A stretch of 5,910 nt of DNA from Fibrobacterota bacterium (GCA_030619215.1 JAUXBV010000236.1:1-5910), one strand, 5' to 3'; shown: positions 1-5,910, counted from the first letter of the stretch. Numbers and translations: made by a program. Notes: generated by a model from the sequence alone, not told the origin.

Positions 1-46
1 GCTCCTATAATGAACACTTGCAACTTTACCTTGTGCTTTAGTATAA
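1..46 (+). repeat. Leader repeat, left copy (inverted partner at 2007-2126)
   Basis: Bases 1-28 are the exact reverse complement of 2099-2126, and 32-46 are the exact reverse complement of 2007-2021. Here the two blocks are 3 bases apart; in the other copy they are 77 bases apart. Each copy reads towards the start of its own gene: the lipoprotein on the right and the cohesin protein on the other strand. The repeat begins at the first base of the window, so its outer limit cannot be seen and it may be longer. Confidence 0.85.
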
Positions 47-47
47 T
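18..47 (+). promoter_or_regulatory. Putative sigma70-type promoter of the lipoprotein gene
   Basis: A TTGCAA box at 18-23 (4 of 6 matches to TTGACA) is followed after 18 bases by a perfect TATAAT at 42-47. This would give a leader of roughly 95 bases before the start codon at 150. A second TATAAT lies at 6-11, but its -35 position falls outside the window. The boxes lie in the repeat shared with the cohesin gene leader. FCB-group housekeeping promoters can deviate from this consensus, so the call is tentative. Between 48 and 137 I see no riboswitch or other gene. Confidence 0.45.
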
Positions 48-137
48 ATAATTTTAAAAGAGAGTGGTGATATAGCAGCGTTTCCAAGGCACACAAATTA
101 AAGTACTATTAGTTTACATTTATCAATGTGTAACATT

Positions 138-143
138 AAGGAG
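138..143 (+). promoter_or_regulatory. Shine-Dalgarno site that fixes the lipoprotein start
   Basis: AAGGAG lies 6 bases before the ATG at 150. The in-frame ATG at 126 has no such site and would put eight mainly polar residues ahead of an otherwise perfect lipoprotein signal peptide, so 150 is preferred. Confidence 0.8.
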
Positions 144-149
144 AATAAA

Positions 150-722
150 ATGAGACCCATACTTTTGATAGCTATTATAAGTGCTTTGTTTATCTTTTCA
201 TGCAAGCCAAAAAAAACAACCACCATAAGTTACCCGGAGAAGTTTGAAGGACTGACACAGTTAGTGCTGGCCTCCGAGACAAAAACGCTTGTCTTCTCTG
301 AAACATCCGTGCAGAAGGTTTTAGGCTTTAAATTAGGCAGTGCAGAGATAAAGGTTACCGCGAGCGTGACATTCGATTTCTACGTTGACTTTGACAAAGA
401 CGGCTACAAAATGTCTTTCAGCAGCACCGGTGATACCCTTACCTTCAATTCACCTCTCCTCCGGGTGAAAAAACCGGTTATCAACAGTTCAAATGTAACC
501 TATCCTGAAAAAAGCTTTTTCATTAATGAGCAGGAAAAGGCAGTTGAAAAACTTGAATCGCTTACTGATGAATTTATTGATGACGGGGAGGAATTGCTTC
601 ATGAGCCCCATGTTATCGATAAATGTAGGGAAATGCTTATCAAGTATCTCATGGGACTGTGCAAGGAAATGGGCTACCCGTTAAAACTGATAATCGTTGA
701 ATTCCCGGAAATTGCTACTTAG
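150..722 (+). CDS. Small lipoprotein, possibly DUF4230-like
   Basis: The product has 190 residues. The N-terminus is a clear type II signal peptide: MRP, then a hydrophobic stretch, then a lipobox ending I-F-S-C with the lipidated cysteine at residue 18. The residues after it are Lys-Pro-Lys-Lys, with no Asp at +2, which favours an outer-membrane or surface location over inner-membrane retention. Residues about 30-115 look like a beta-rich domain (LVLASETKTLVF, then alternating strands ending in PLLRVKKPVI). This resembles the DUF4230 pattern, but only weakly. Residues about 125-180 are charged and probably helical (EQEKAVEKLESL, then DKCREMLIKYLMGLC), and the protein ends in a short strand. 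No catalytic motif is visible and I cannot assign a function. The gene converges on the cohesin gene, and its TAG stop uses one host base plus the first two bases of the palindromic element at 721. The shared leader repeat suggests co-regulation with the cohesin protein. Confidence 0.8.
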   Translation: MRPILLIAIISALFIFSCKPKKTTTISYPEKFEGLTQLVLASETKTLVFSETSVQKVLGFKLGSAEIKVTASVTFDFYVDFDKDGYKMSFSSTGDTLTFNSPLLRVKKPVINSSNVTYPEKSFFINEQEKAVEKLESLTDEFIDDGEELLHEPHVIDKCREMLIKYLMGLCKEMGYPLKLIIVEFPEIAT

Positions 723-864
723 TGTCTGTCCGGAAACTGAGTTTTTTAGAGTCATTCCGGCATTCTTTTGGCCGGAATCCATGCCTTAATTTGCCCCAAA
801 AGATAGATTCCGGCCTAAAAGCATACCGGAATGACGGCAAATAGGTACTTTCCGGACGGACACT
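721..864. mobile_element. 144-bp palindromic MITE-like element
   Basis: The terminal inverted repeats are 16 bases (721-736 and 849-864), AGTGTCTGTCCGGAAA against AGTGTCCGTCCGGAAA in reverse complement, with one mismatch. A second, inner pair of arms (751-779 and 806-835) contains the GTCATTCCGG and GGCCGGAATC blocks. The spacers between the two pairs are 14 and 13 bases, and a 26-base loop lies in the centre. There is no room for a protein. The element is flanked by ACTT on both sides (717-720 and 865-868); alternatively it can be read as TA-bounded, as in IS630/Tc1-mariner-derived MITEs. In RNA from either strand it would fold into a very long hairpin, so it may also end transcription of both convergent genes. 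Its mobility is inferred from its structure, not shown. Confidence 0.75.
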
Positions 865-1957
865 ACTTGATTTTTATTTTTGTTAAATATCTCTCAGACT
901 TCTGGCTGTTATATTCCAGTTGTAAGACTGCGAGGTAGGTTCCTCCTGCAACTATTCCACCGGTTTTATCTTTTAAATCCCACTGTGCAATCAAAGAAGG
1001 ATTATTGCCATTTATTATCTCATGCAATGCAAAGACAATTTCATTTATTTTTTTCCCGAAGAGGTCATATATGAATATCGTTCCGTCACCTGCCTTATTG
1101 CCCGTATAAAAGAAATGTATGCAGCTTCCTTTAACCGACACATTACTTCTTGCAAAGAATCGCCGAGCACCCGAATTAATACTTTCATCAGACACCACCT
1201 CTGTAACAAGATCAAAGCTGGCAGTTATCGTATGGTTTTCCGTTACATTTTGAAATGTATAACTGGATATAATACCAGCAGAAACAGCATCAACCAACAC
1301 ATCAGCAATCTGATAACTCTGATTCGGGGTAATAACAAACTCGGGACTATTTTGACCCTGTGTAACAAATACCGGGCCTGCCGGTGTAATGGTACCGTTC
1401 GGTGTTTGAATCACGGTAATAGTACACTGAGGAAGCGGCTTTATGCTGTATGTCCCGGCATTGAGGGAAGGCAATGGTGAGATAAAAACATCCTCATCGG
1501 TATTAAGGGCAACAAGCGATGCATCAAAAAATTCAATTGCCACACTCTCACCCCAGGTAAGTTTCGAGGTAAAGGTAAAAAATCCGAGAAGGCCTGATGT
1601 CTGGGATGATGCAGAATCCTGAAGCGATCCCACCAGCTCAATCTTATCCCCCTGGTTATCATTAAAAAACATACCGCCATCAAGGATATTCTTCATACCA
1701 TGACCGTCTTCGCTACAGCTAACGTATGTGTATTTGTTACTATCGACCTTGAGTCTGACCGAGAAGCTCTTCAGGTCTACCACACTGTCAACCCAGACGG
1801 CTACTTCGAAGTTCTGATTCAGCAGAGTATCGACATAGGTGCTCTCGACCTCCACGGTCGTTGGAACCATATCCATATAAAAAACTGCGTTTTCGTTTAC
1901 ACCTGCGAAAATACCGGTTATCACTAAAACAAGGCATAAACAAACTTTTTTTACCAT
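863..1957 (-). CDS. Secreted cohesin-domain protein with C-terminal surface-sorting domain
   Basis: The product has 364 residues from the ATG at 1957. An in-frame TTG at 1975 and GTG at 1960 are alternatives. AAAGG at 1968-1972 lies 10 bases before the ATG and 7 before the GTG. The ATG gives a clean signal peptide (MVKK, then CLCLVLVITGIFAG). Residues about 35-172 show a cohesin-like pattern: FEVAVWVDSVVDLKSFSVRL, later IELVGSLQDS, GLLGFFTFTSK, VAIEFFDASLVALNTDEDV, and a closing NAGTYSI strand. Residues about 178-248 form a divergent InlB B-like repeat (ITVIQTPNGTITPAG, then VTENHTITASF). Residues about 272-364 match the FlgD-like/type IX sorting tail: GTIFIYDLFGKKI, QWDLKDKTGG, GGTYLAVLQ, and a basic end. 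Known cohesins bind dockerins, and the upstream gene on the same strand ends in one, so this protein is probably its surface anchor. No catalytic motif is seen. The TAG stop uses the end of the palindromic element plus one flanking base. Confidence 0.82.
   Translation of the reverse strand: MVKKVCLCLVLVITGIFAGVNENAVFYMDMVPTTVEVESTYVDTLLNQNFEVAVWVDSVVDLKSFSVRLKVDSNKYTYVSCSEDGHGMKNILDGGMFFNDNQGDKIELVGSLQDSASSQTSGLLGFFTFTSKLTWGESVAIEFFDASLVALNTDEDVFISPLPSLNAGTYSIKPLPQCTITVIQTPNGTITPAGPVFVTQGQNSPEFVITPNQSYQIADVLVDAVSAGIISSYTFQNVTENHTITASFDLVTEVVSDESINSGARRFFARSNVSVKGSCIHFFYTGNKAGDGTIFIYDLFGKKINEIVFALHEIINGNNPSLIAQWDLKDKTGGIVAGGTYLAVLQLEYNSQKSERYLTKIKIK
1442..1855 (-). other. Cohesin-like domain coding segment
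   Basis: This segment covers about residues 35-172 of the secreted protein. The pattern is that of the cohesin fold: a first strand pair with F-x-V-x-V-x-V, then a polar turn and L-x-x-F-x-V-x-L. A Gly-rich middle loop follows, then a G-x-L-x-x-F-x-F strand, and the domain closes on a G-T-Y-x-I strand before the next module. The length, about 138 residues, is normal for a cohesin. The related CBM2/CBM3-like folds are the main alternative identity. Confidence 0.65.
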
Positions 1958-2006
1958 CACCACGGTACCTTTCAATTTATGGATAGACTAATATTCCACT
2001 GTTTGT

Positions 2007-2126
2007 TATACTAAAGCACATGGTACAAATTTACCCAGTGCCCTTCAGGGTATTTGTATAACATTATGTCCCACAAAGGGATAATTCACACTAACAACTA
2101 AAGTTGCAAGTGTTCATTATAGGAGC
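2007..2126 (-). repeat. Leader repeat, right copy, with a 77-base extra segment
   Basis: On the minus strand this reads in the same order as 1-46: a 28-base block (2126 down to 2099), then 77 extra bases, then the 15-base block (2021 down to 2007). The extra segment starts and ends next to TA dinucleotides. The TTGCAA and TATAA boxes that sit 18 bases apart in the left copy are therefore separated here. A weaker replacement -10 (AATTAT) lies 17 bases after TTGCAA within the extra segment. The copy lies upstream of the cohesin gene and just downstream of the protease gene. Confidence 0.8.
2024..2058 (-). promoter_or_regulatory. Hairpin in the cohesin gene leader
   Basis: TACAAAT, a 2-base bulge and ACCC (2024-2036) pair with GGGTATTTGTA (2048-2058), giving an 11-bp stem and an 11-base loop. 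It lies inside the segment missing from the left leader copy, about 65-100 bases before the cohesin start codon. There is no T-run after it on the minus strand, so it is not an obvious terminator. I do not recognise a known riboswitch. Confidence 0.45.
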
Positions 2127-2155
2127 GGACAGAACATTGCCATGTCCTGCCGCTC
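2123..2155 (-). terminator. Stem-loop after the protease gene, terminator-like
   Basis: GAGCGG and CAGGACAT pair with ATGTTCTG and CCGCTC around a GGCA loop, giving a stem of about 14 bp with one bulged base. On the minus-strand transcript the single imperfect position is a G-U pair; on the other strand it would be A-C. This suggests selection on RNA from the protease gene, whose TAA lies 10 bases upstream. No T-tract follows, so it may act as a weak terminator or a 3' stabiliser between the protease and cohesin genes rather than a strong intrinsic terminator. Confidence 0.5.
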
Positions 2156-2164
2156 AACATACTG

Positions 2165-5100
2165 TTATTTCTCTTTCCTCCAACTGTCATTGAAAAGTGT
2201 GAAGTCTGACAGGTCAATTTCCTGGTCACCGCTACCATTGGGACTAACATCAAAGTTAACGTCCGCATTCCAACCAGGAGCATCATCATCTAAAAGCCAG
2301 AATTCGACAAAGATAGAGAAGTCGTCTATAAAAACTTTCCCGTCATTGTTGACATCGCCGAGGAGTATTGCCGGTAACTGATACACATAGCCGTCTTCAT
2401 CTGTTATAATAGTAAACGGCAATTCTCCTATCGTTGTATTATATGCCATAGAAATACCGGTGTTACCATTTGTTATCAGGGGCATCCCGCCGCTGTTAAC
2501 GGTATCCCTTGCTGTAAACTCAGCCGTACCGTTACCTTTATACCATCGCACATCGCCAAACGTATTACCTGCAACAAAATCTTTTATTCCGTCGCCGTCA
2601 AGGTCCATCATAAGTGGTGTTGCAGTATCACCGACATCCAGCGGCGATCCCCCCGGCAGTGTTACATCCTGCCGTGTACCCCAGGAACCGCTGCCGGTTG
2701 ATATAGCCATTTTCAACATTCCATTCGCATAACCCAGAACCAGGTCAGGATAACCATCGCCGTTTACTTCAAAGAGATCGAAACCGGTCAGTTCATTTCC
2801 TGCAGAATAAAACGGTGTTTGGTCATCATCAGTTATATCCAAAGAGAACATTACGCCTGTATTCAAAGCAACAATCAGCTCTCGCTCTCCATCTGCACCG
2901 ATGTCAGCGCAACGAATACATCTCACCCGCTCATCTCCCCCCAAGGGAAGCGTTACGGTTCTGTCCAACACCAATCCGTCGTTATCCAGGTAGTAATTAA
3001 TATCGCCGTACACCTCTGCAACTACAAGGTCAACATCCTCATCACGGTCAATATCATCCATGACTGTTGAATTGGTTACGCCGTGATTTATCGGATCACC
3101 GTTTTTATCCTTAACCGTATCCTTTGCAGTAAATATAACCGGTATTGCATCTTTTAATATTATAGAAACGTTTGTATTTGCACCTGCACTTACTGTAACT
3201 GAAACTAATTCTGTCCTCTTCCCCAGTTCATGGGCACTGAGAATATGGATTCCAGGTTTTAAGCCATTAATAGGTCCGCTTCCATCCCGTGCTTTTGTCC
3301 CTTGCCAGCTATTTGTTGCGTGAATGTATACATCTGCTTCCGTGCTGAGACCACTGATGGTTATACTACCGGATTGGATAAAGTTCGCTGTTATTGTCAT
3401 ATCAGAAGTGACATTTGTAACGGTCAATGGATTTTCTGTACCGGTATAATCTCCTGTCCAATTATCAAAATGGTAATCTGCATCTGGTACTGCTTCTACC
3501 TCTGTACAGTTACCACCATGTTTAACTACCTGCACTAAGTTTCCAGTAATAGTGCCATTTTCTCCTGCAACAAAAGTTACGGTATGGGCGAAGTATGTCG
3601 CAAAACTCCAGACGTCAGACCAGGGACCGGTGCCTCCTGCGTTCGCAGCGCTCACGCGCCAGTAATAAGTAGTGGCGCTCGCTAACGGGCCGATAGGACT
3701 CGACGTACTTGTCAGCGCCGCATTGTCATAGATTATTCCGCTTAAAAAATCCGCCGCGGTTGCAACCTGTAAACGGTAAGTACTCGCGTCGCTCACCGCA
3801 TTCCAGGATAGCGTGGGGCTCAAAGCAATATCCGTCGAAGCATTTGCGGGGGAAACAAGGGTCGGTGCTGCAGGAGGGAGGGGCAAGGTTGATTGATTGT
3901 TCGGGTTTCCGGTGGCGCTGTTCGTGTTATATGTAATGAGTACTCCGGTGCCATTATATTCGCACACCATGACCCGGTAGGCGGTGCCTGCTGCAAGTGC
4001 CGTAACCGCCACAGAAGTGCCGGTATCATTATACACGCAGTACCAGCCCGAGGTTCCGATCTGGGAACCAGAACCGAAGACCGTATTGGCGGTATACGCG
4101 GTATTGTTCACCGGCGCGGCGGTACCGCTGCTCGTCTGTTTCATAAATACTGCTCGCCTGCAGCCGTTTCCTTTTGTCCAGTATGCGCTCATCTGCGACG
4201 AACCTACTGCGGAAAAATCGATCGCGCTTGCCTGGGTGCCCGGCGCCTGCACCGTGCCGCTTATCGTTATATCGTCGAGACATACACCCCACCCGTAGGT
4301 TATGGTACCTTCGAACGCGATATAATATGCCGATGAAGGATCGGGCAGGGTGATCGTGCGCTGGGTCCAGGTATCGACCTTGTTTGTATACGAGTCGAGT
4401 TGGATCCATGAACCGGCTTCGGAGGTCTTGTAAAAGACCTTCAGCTTATCCTGATACTGGTTGTATCTTGCCTGCGTATGCCAGAATATCAATTGACAAT
4501 TCGTCACAAATGAGAGATTGAGCGGAGGCGTTATCAATTTGTTGACTCGCGTCGAAGTGGTATTATAATTCGTCAGGGTTGCGTTAAATATCCCGGTATG
4601 CGCCGCAGGCGGAATGCTGTTGCTGTAACCGTCGCCATTATAATATTGCCACGCAGGTGTGCCGGTTTCTTCGGTCCAGCCGTCAGGTACCACACCGTTT
4701 TCAAACCCTTCACTGAACGGAAATGCCGTTACCGCTTCATATTTAGTGCATGTCCATGCATCCTTACCAATGGAATAGGTATTTGAGCCGGTCACAGACC
4801 ATATCCGGTAAAAGTGCCATGAACCACTCGTAAGACCGGTATGACTGAAGAAGGTCTCACTGCCTGTGTACACTACCGTACCGCCGCCCGGCATGGCCTG
4901 ACTTGACGTATAGGATGAACCGTTCGAAGGAGTGCCAAATGTCGGCGTGCTGTTCCAGACGATCATTACATCGTTATTACTGGCATTTTTCGTCCATGAA
5001 AGGTTAATCTGGCTTGTACCAGCCACGGTTGCGATAAAGTCAGACGGATTATTTACTTTAGCCGCGATATAGGCTTCTGTTTTGATCAGTGCCTGATAGG

Positions 5101-5910
5101 TATTCACGCGGCCCGTACCTAATTTTCCTATGTAGAGAGGGTTCTGCGTATAATTGTTATCGGCAGAGGCGAGCAGAAGGTCGCGTACGTCGTTGTTCGA
5201 CAAAACTTTTGTTGGAGCAAGTGAAATAATCAGCGCAGTCACGCCGGAGACATGCGGGCACGCCATTGAGGTGCCCTGAATAAAGTTATACGTAGAGGTC
5301 GTGTAGGTGCTCAAAACGCCTTTTGGGTCTCCATCCTCAAACTGCTCGCCGCCGGGGGCGCTTATATCGACCCATGTATCAAAATTGGAGTAATAAGAGC
5401 GCTGGTCCTTGTTGTTCGTGGCGGCGACGGAGACGCACCCGGAATAGCAGCCAGGCCACCATAATCCGGAGGCGTTATCGTTTCCAGCAGCAAAAATGGT
5501 GATACCACCATTAAGAACACTCCCTCCGCCATTGGTGTTGAAGTAGTCGATCGCCACAAGTACCGATGTTTCATATACGCCCGAAACCGTATATCCCCAG
5601 CTATTCTGCGCAATAGCAACGCCGCTGTCTGCAGCATATTGGAAAGCTTGAGCAAAACCACCAGAAGATGTATTAGTAAAAACCTGACACGACATAAGTC
5701 TCACGCCATCTCCCGAACCTGATCCGCCTGCGATTCCGGATACGCCGATATTGTTGTTTGTCTGCGCAGCTATAGTACCGGCGACATGGGTTCCATGGCC
5801 ATCAGGTATTATTGTTGAGTTGCCGTCAACAAAATTATATCCTCTACTGCGCCACATATTACCTGCAATATCCGGATGATCGTATTGAATACCACCATCA
5901 ATAACAGCAA
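2165..5910 (-). CDS. Large multidomain S8 subtilisin-like protease with C-terminal dockerin (5'-partial)
   Basis: The frame is open to the window edge, so the signal peptide and any propeptide are missing; 1247 residues are visible. Residues 1-284 are an S8 peptidase with the full triad: Asp4 in VIDGG, His38 in DGHGTHVAG, Ser214 in GTSMACPHVSG, plus the oxyanion Asn143 in AAGN. It should be an extracellular serine endopeptidase. Next come an FN3-like module (287-388), a choice-of-anchor-J/cleaved-adhesin module (392-551, FSEGFENG and LDDITISG), two FN3-like modules (555-673 and 678-772), a divergent InlB-like repeat (774-843) and a PEGA-like module (847-920). An FG-GAP/VCBS-like region (922-1177) has four acidic loops such as MDLDGDGIKDFV. 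The protein ends in a dockerin (1182-1247). No C-terminal sorting domain follows, which is unusual for this architecture and fits attachment through the neighbouring cohesin protein, whose gene lies downstream on the same strand after about 207 bases. An internal ATG at 5857 is not the start, because it lies after the catalytic Asp. Confidence 0.93.
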   Translation of the reverse strand, partial: AVIDGGIQYDHPDIAGNMWRSRGYNFVDGNSTIIPDGHGTHVAGTIAAQTNNNIGVSGIAGGSGSGDGVRLMSCQVFTNTSSGGFAQAFQYAADSGVAIAQNSWGYTVSGVYETSVLVAIDYFNTNGGGSVLNGGITIFAAGNDNASGLWWPGCYSGCVSVAATNNKDQRSYYSNFDTWVDISAPGGEQFEDGDPKGVLSTYTTSTYNFIQGTSMACPHVSGVTALIISLAPTKVLSNNDVRDLLLASADNNYTQNPLYIGKLGTGRVNTYQALIKTEAYIAAKVNNPSDFIATVAGTSQINLSWTKNASNNDVMIVWNSTPTFGTPSNGSSYTSSQAMPGGGTVVYTGSETFFSHTGLTSGSWHFYRIWSVTGSNTYSIGKDAWTCTKYEAVTAFPFSEGFENGVVPDGWTEETGTPAWQYYNGDGYSNSIPPAAHTGIFNATLTNYNTTSTRVNKLITPPLNLSFVTNCQLIFWHTQARYNQYQDKLKVFYKTSEAGSWIQLDSYTNKVDTWTQRTITLPDPSSAYYIAFEGTITYGWGVCLDDITISGTVQAPGTQASAIDFSAVGSSQMSAYWTKGNGCRRAVFMKQTSSGTAAPVNNTAYTANTVFGSGSQIGTSGWYCVYNDTGTSVAVTALAAGTAYRVMVCEYNGTGVLITYNTNSATGNPNNQSTLPLPPAAPTLVSPANASTDIALSPTLSWNAVSDASTYRLQVATAADFLSGIIYDNAALTSTSSPIGPLASATTYYWRVSAANAGGTGPWSDVWSFATYFAHTVTFVAGENGTITGNLVQVVKHGGNCTEVEAVPDADYHFDNWTGDYTGTENPLTVTNVTSDMTITANFIQSGSITISGLSTEADVYIHATNSWQGTKARDGSGPINGLKPGIHILSAHELGKRTELVSVTVSAGANTNVSIILKDAIPVIFTAKDTVKDKNGDPINHGVTNSTVMDDIDRDEDVDLVVAEVYGDINYYLDNDGLVLDRTVTLPLGGDERVRCIRCADIGADGERELIVALNTGVMFSLDITDDDQTPFYSAGNELTGFDLFEVNGDGYPDLVLGYANGMLKMAISTGSGSWGTRQDVTLPGGSPLDVGDTATPLMMDLDGDGIKDFVAGNTFGDVRWYKGNGTAEFTARDTVNSGGMPLITNGNTGISMAYNTTIGELPFTIITDEDGYVYQLPAILLGDVNNDGKVFIDDFSIFVEFWLLDDDAPGWNADVNFDVSPNGSGDQEIDLSDFTLFNDSWRKEK
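2168..2365 (-). other. Dockerin domain coding segment
   Basis: Two F-hand calcium loops are visible at the protein's C-terminus. The first is canonical: GDVNNDGKVFIDDF, with Asp, Asn and Asp at loop positions 1, 3 and 5 and Asp at 12, followed by a helix ending in EFWL. The second begins DVNFD and ends DLSDF but holds about 8 extra residues (VSPNGSGD region) within the loop, followed by a helix ending in DSW. Known dockerins bind cohesins in a calcium-dependent way. The inserted loop is the odd part. Confidence 0.82.

Noticed and set aside
116..137. Two mutually exclusive short hairpins (AATGT pairing with ACATT on either side) just before the lipoprotein ribosome site
   Set aside because: The stems are only 5 bp and AT-rich, so a switch is not credible without conservation evidence.
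721..864. A CRISPR repeat or structured RNA gene
   Set aside because: There is one inverted structure, not regularly spaced direct repeats. The terminal inverted repeats with flanking ACTT fit a MITE better than an RNA gene.
1022..1480. A 152-codon open frame on the plus strand opposite the cohesin gene
   Set aside because: It lies entirely antisense to a gene with a signal peptide and recognisable domains. Its product has no coherent pattern and no good ribosome site, so it is a shadow frame.
1..2126. A complete transposon bounded by the inverted repeats
   Set aside because: No transposase or recombinase is encoded between the repeats, and the copies look more like shared leader sequences. 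The idea is kept only as one option in the findings.
3893..4409. Overlapping open frames of 104-147 codons opposite or out of frame with the protease
   Set aside because: They fall in the GC-rich FN3/anchor-J part, where stop codons are rare by composition. The products are rich in Arg, Cys and His without domain patterns, and the protease frame is clearly the coding one.
2165..5857. A complete protease gene starting at the ATG at 5857
   Set aside because: The frame stays open upstream to the window edge and encodes the catalytic Asp motif VIDGG there, so the real start lies beyond 5910.

Overview
The window looks like part of a genome of the FCB supergroup (Fibrobacterota/Chitinispirillia, Cloacimonadota, Bacteroidota or similar). 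Three things suggest this: a FlgD/type-IX-like C-terminal sorting domain, a subtilase carrying the FN3-like and choice-of-anchor-J modules typical of those groups, and base composition that varies from roughly 35% to 65% GC. The dockerin style, with tryptophan-capped helices, would also fit Planctomycetes or related lineages, so the phylum is an inference. All three genes encode exported or surface proteins.

Layout: (1) 1-149 is a leader region with a good sigma70-like promoter inside a sequence that recurs in inverted orientation at 2007-2126. (2) 150-722 (+) encodes a small lipoprotein. (3) 721-864 is a 144-bp imperfect palindrome that looks like a non-autonomous MITE. It sits exactly between two convergent genes and contributes bases to both stop codons. 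(4) 863-1957 (-) encodes a secreted protein with a cohesin-like domain, a divergent InlB-type repeat and a C-terminal surface-sorting domain. (5) 1958-2164 is a structured intergenic region holding the second copy of the leader repeat and two hairpins. (6) 2165-5910 (-) is the 3' part (1247 codons visible, N-terminus off the window) of a very large S8 subtilisin-like protease with many accessory domains, ending in a dockerin.

How they may work together: the protease carries a dockerin instead of its own sorting tail. The next gene on the same strand encodes a protein with one cohesin-like domain and its own sorting tail. The simplest reading is a two-part, non-cellulosomal cohesin-dockerin system that would tether a giant protease to the cell surface. 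The convergent lipoprotein shares a leader element with the cohesin gene, so it may be co-regulated or be part of the same surface assembly. The cohesin, dockerin and sorting-domain assignments are by eye from residue patterns, and the protein-protein interaction is an inference.
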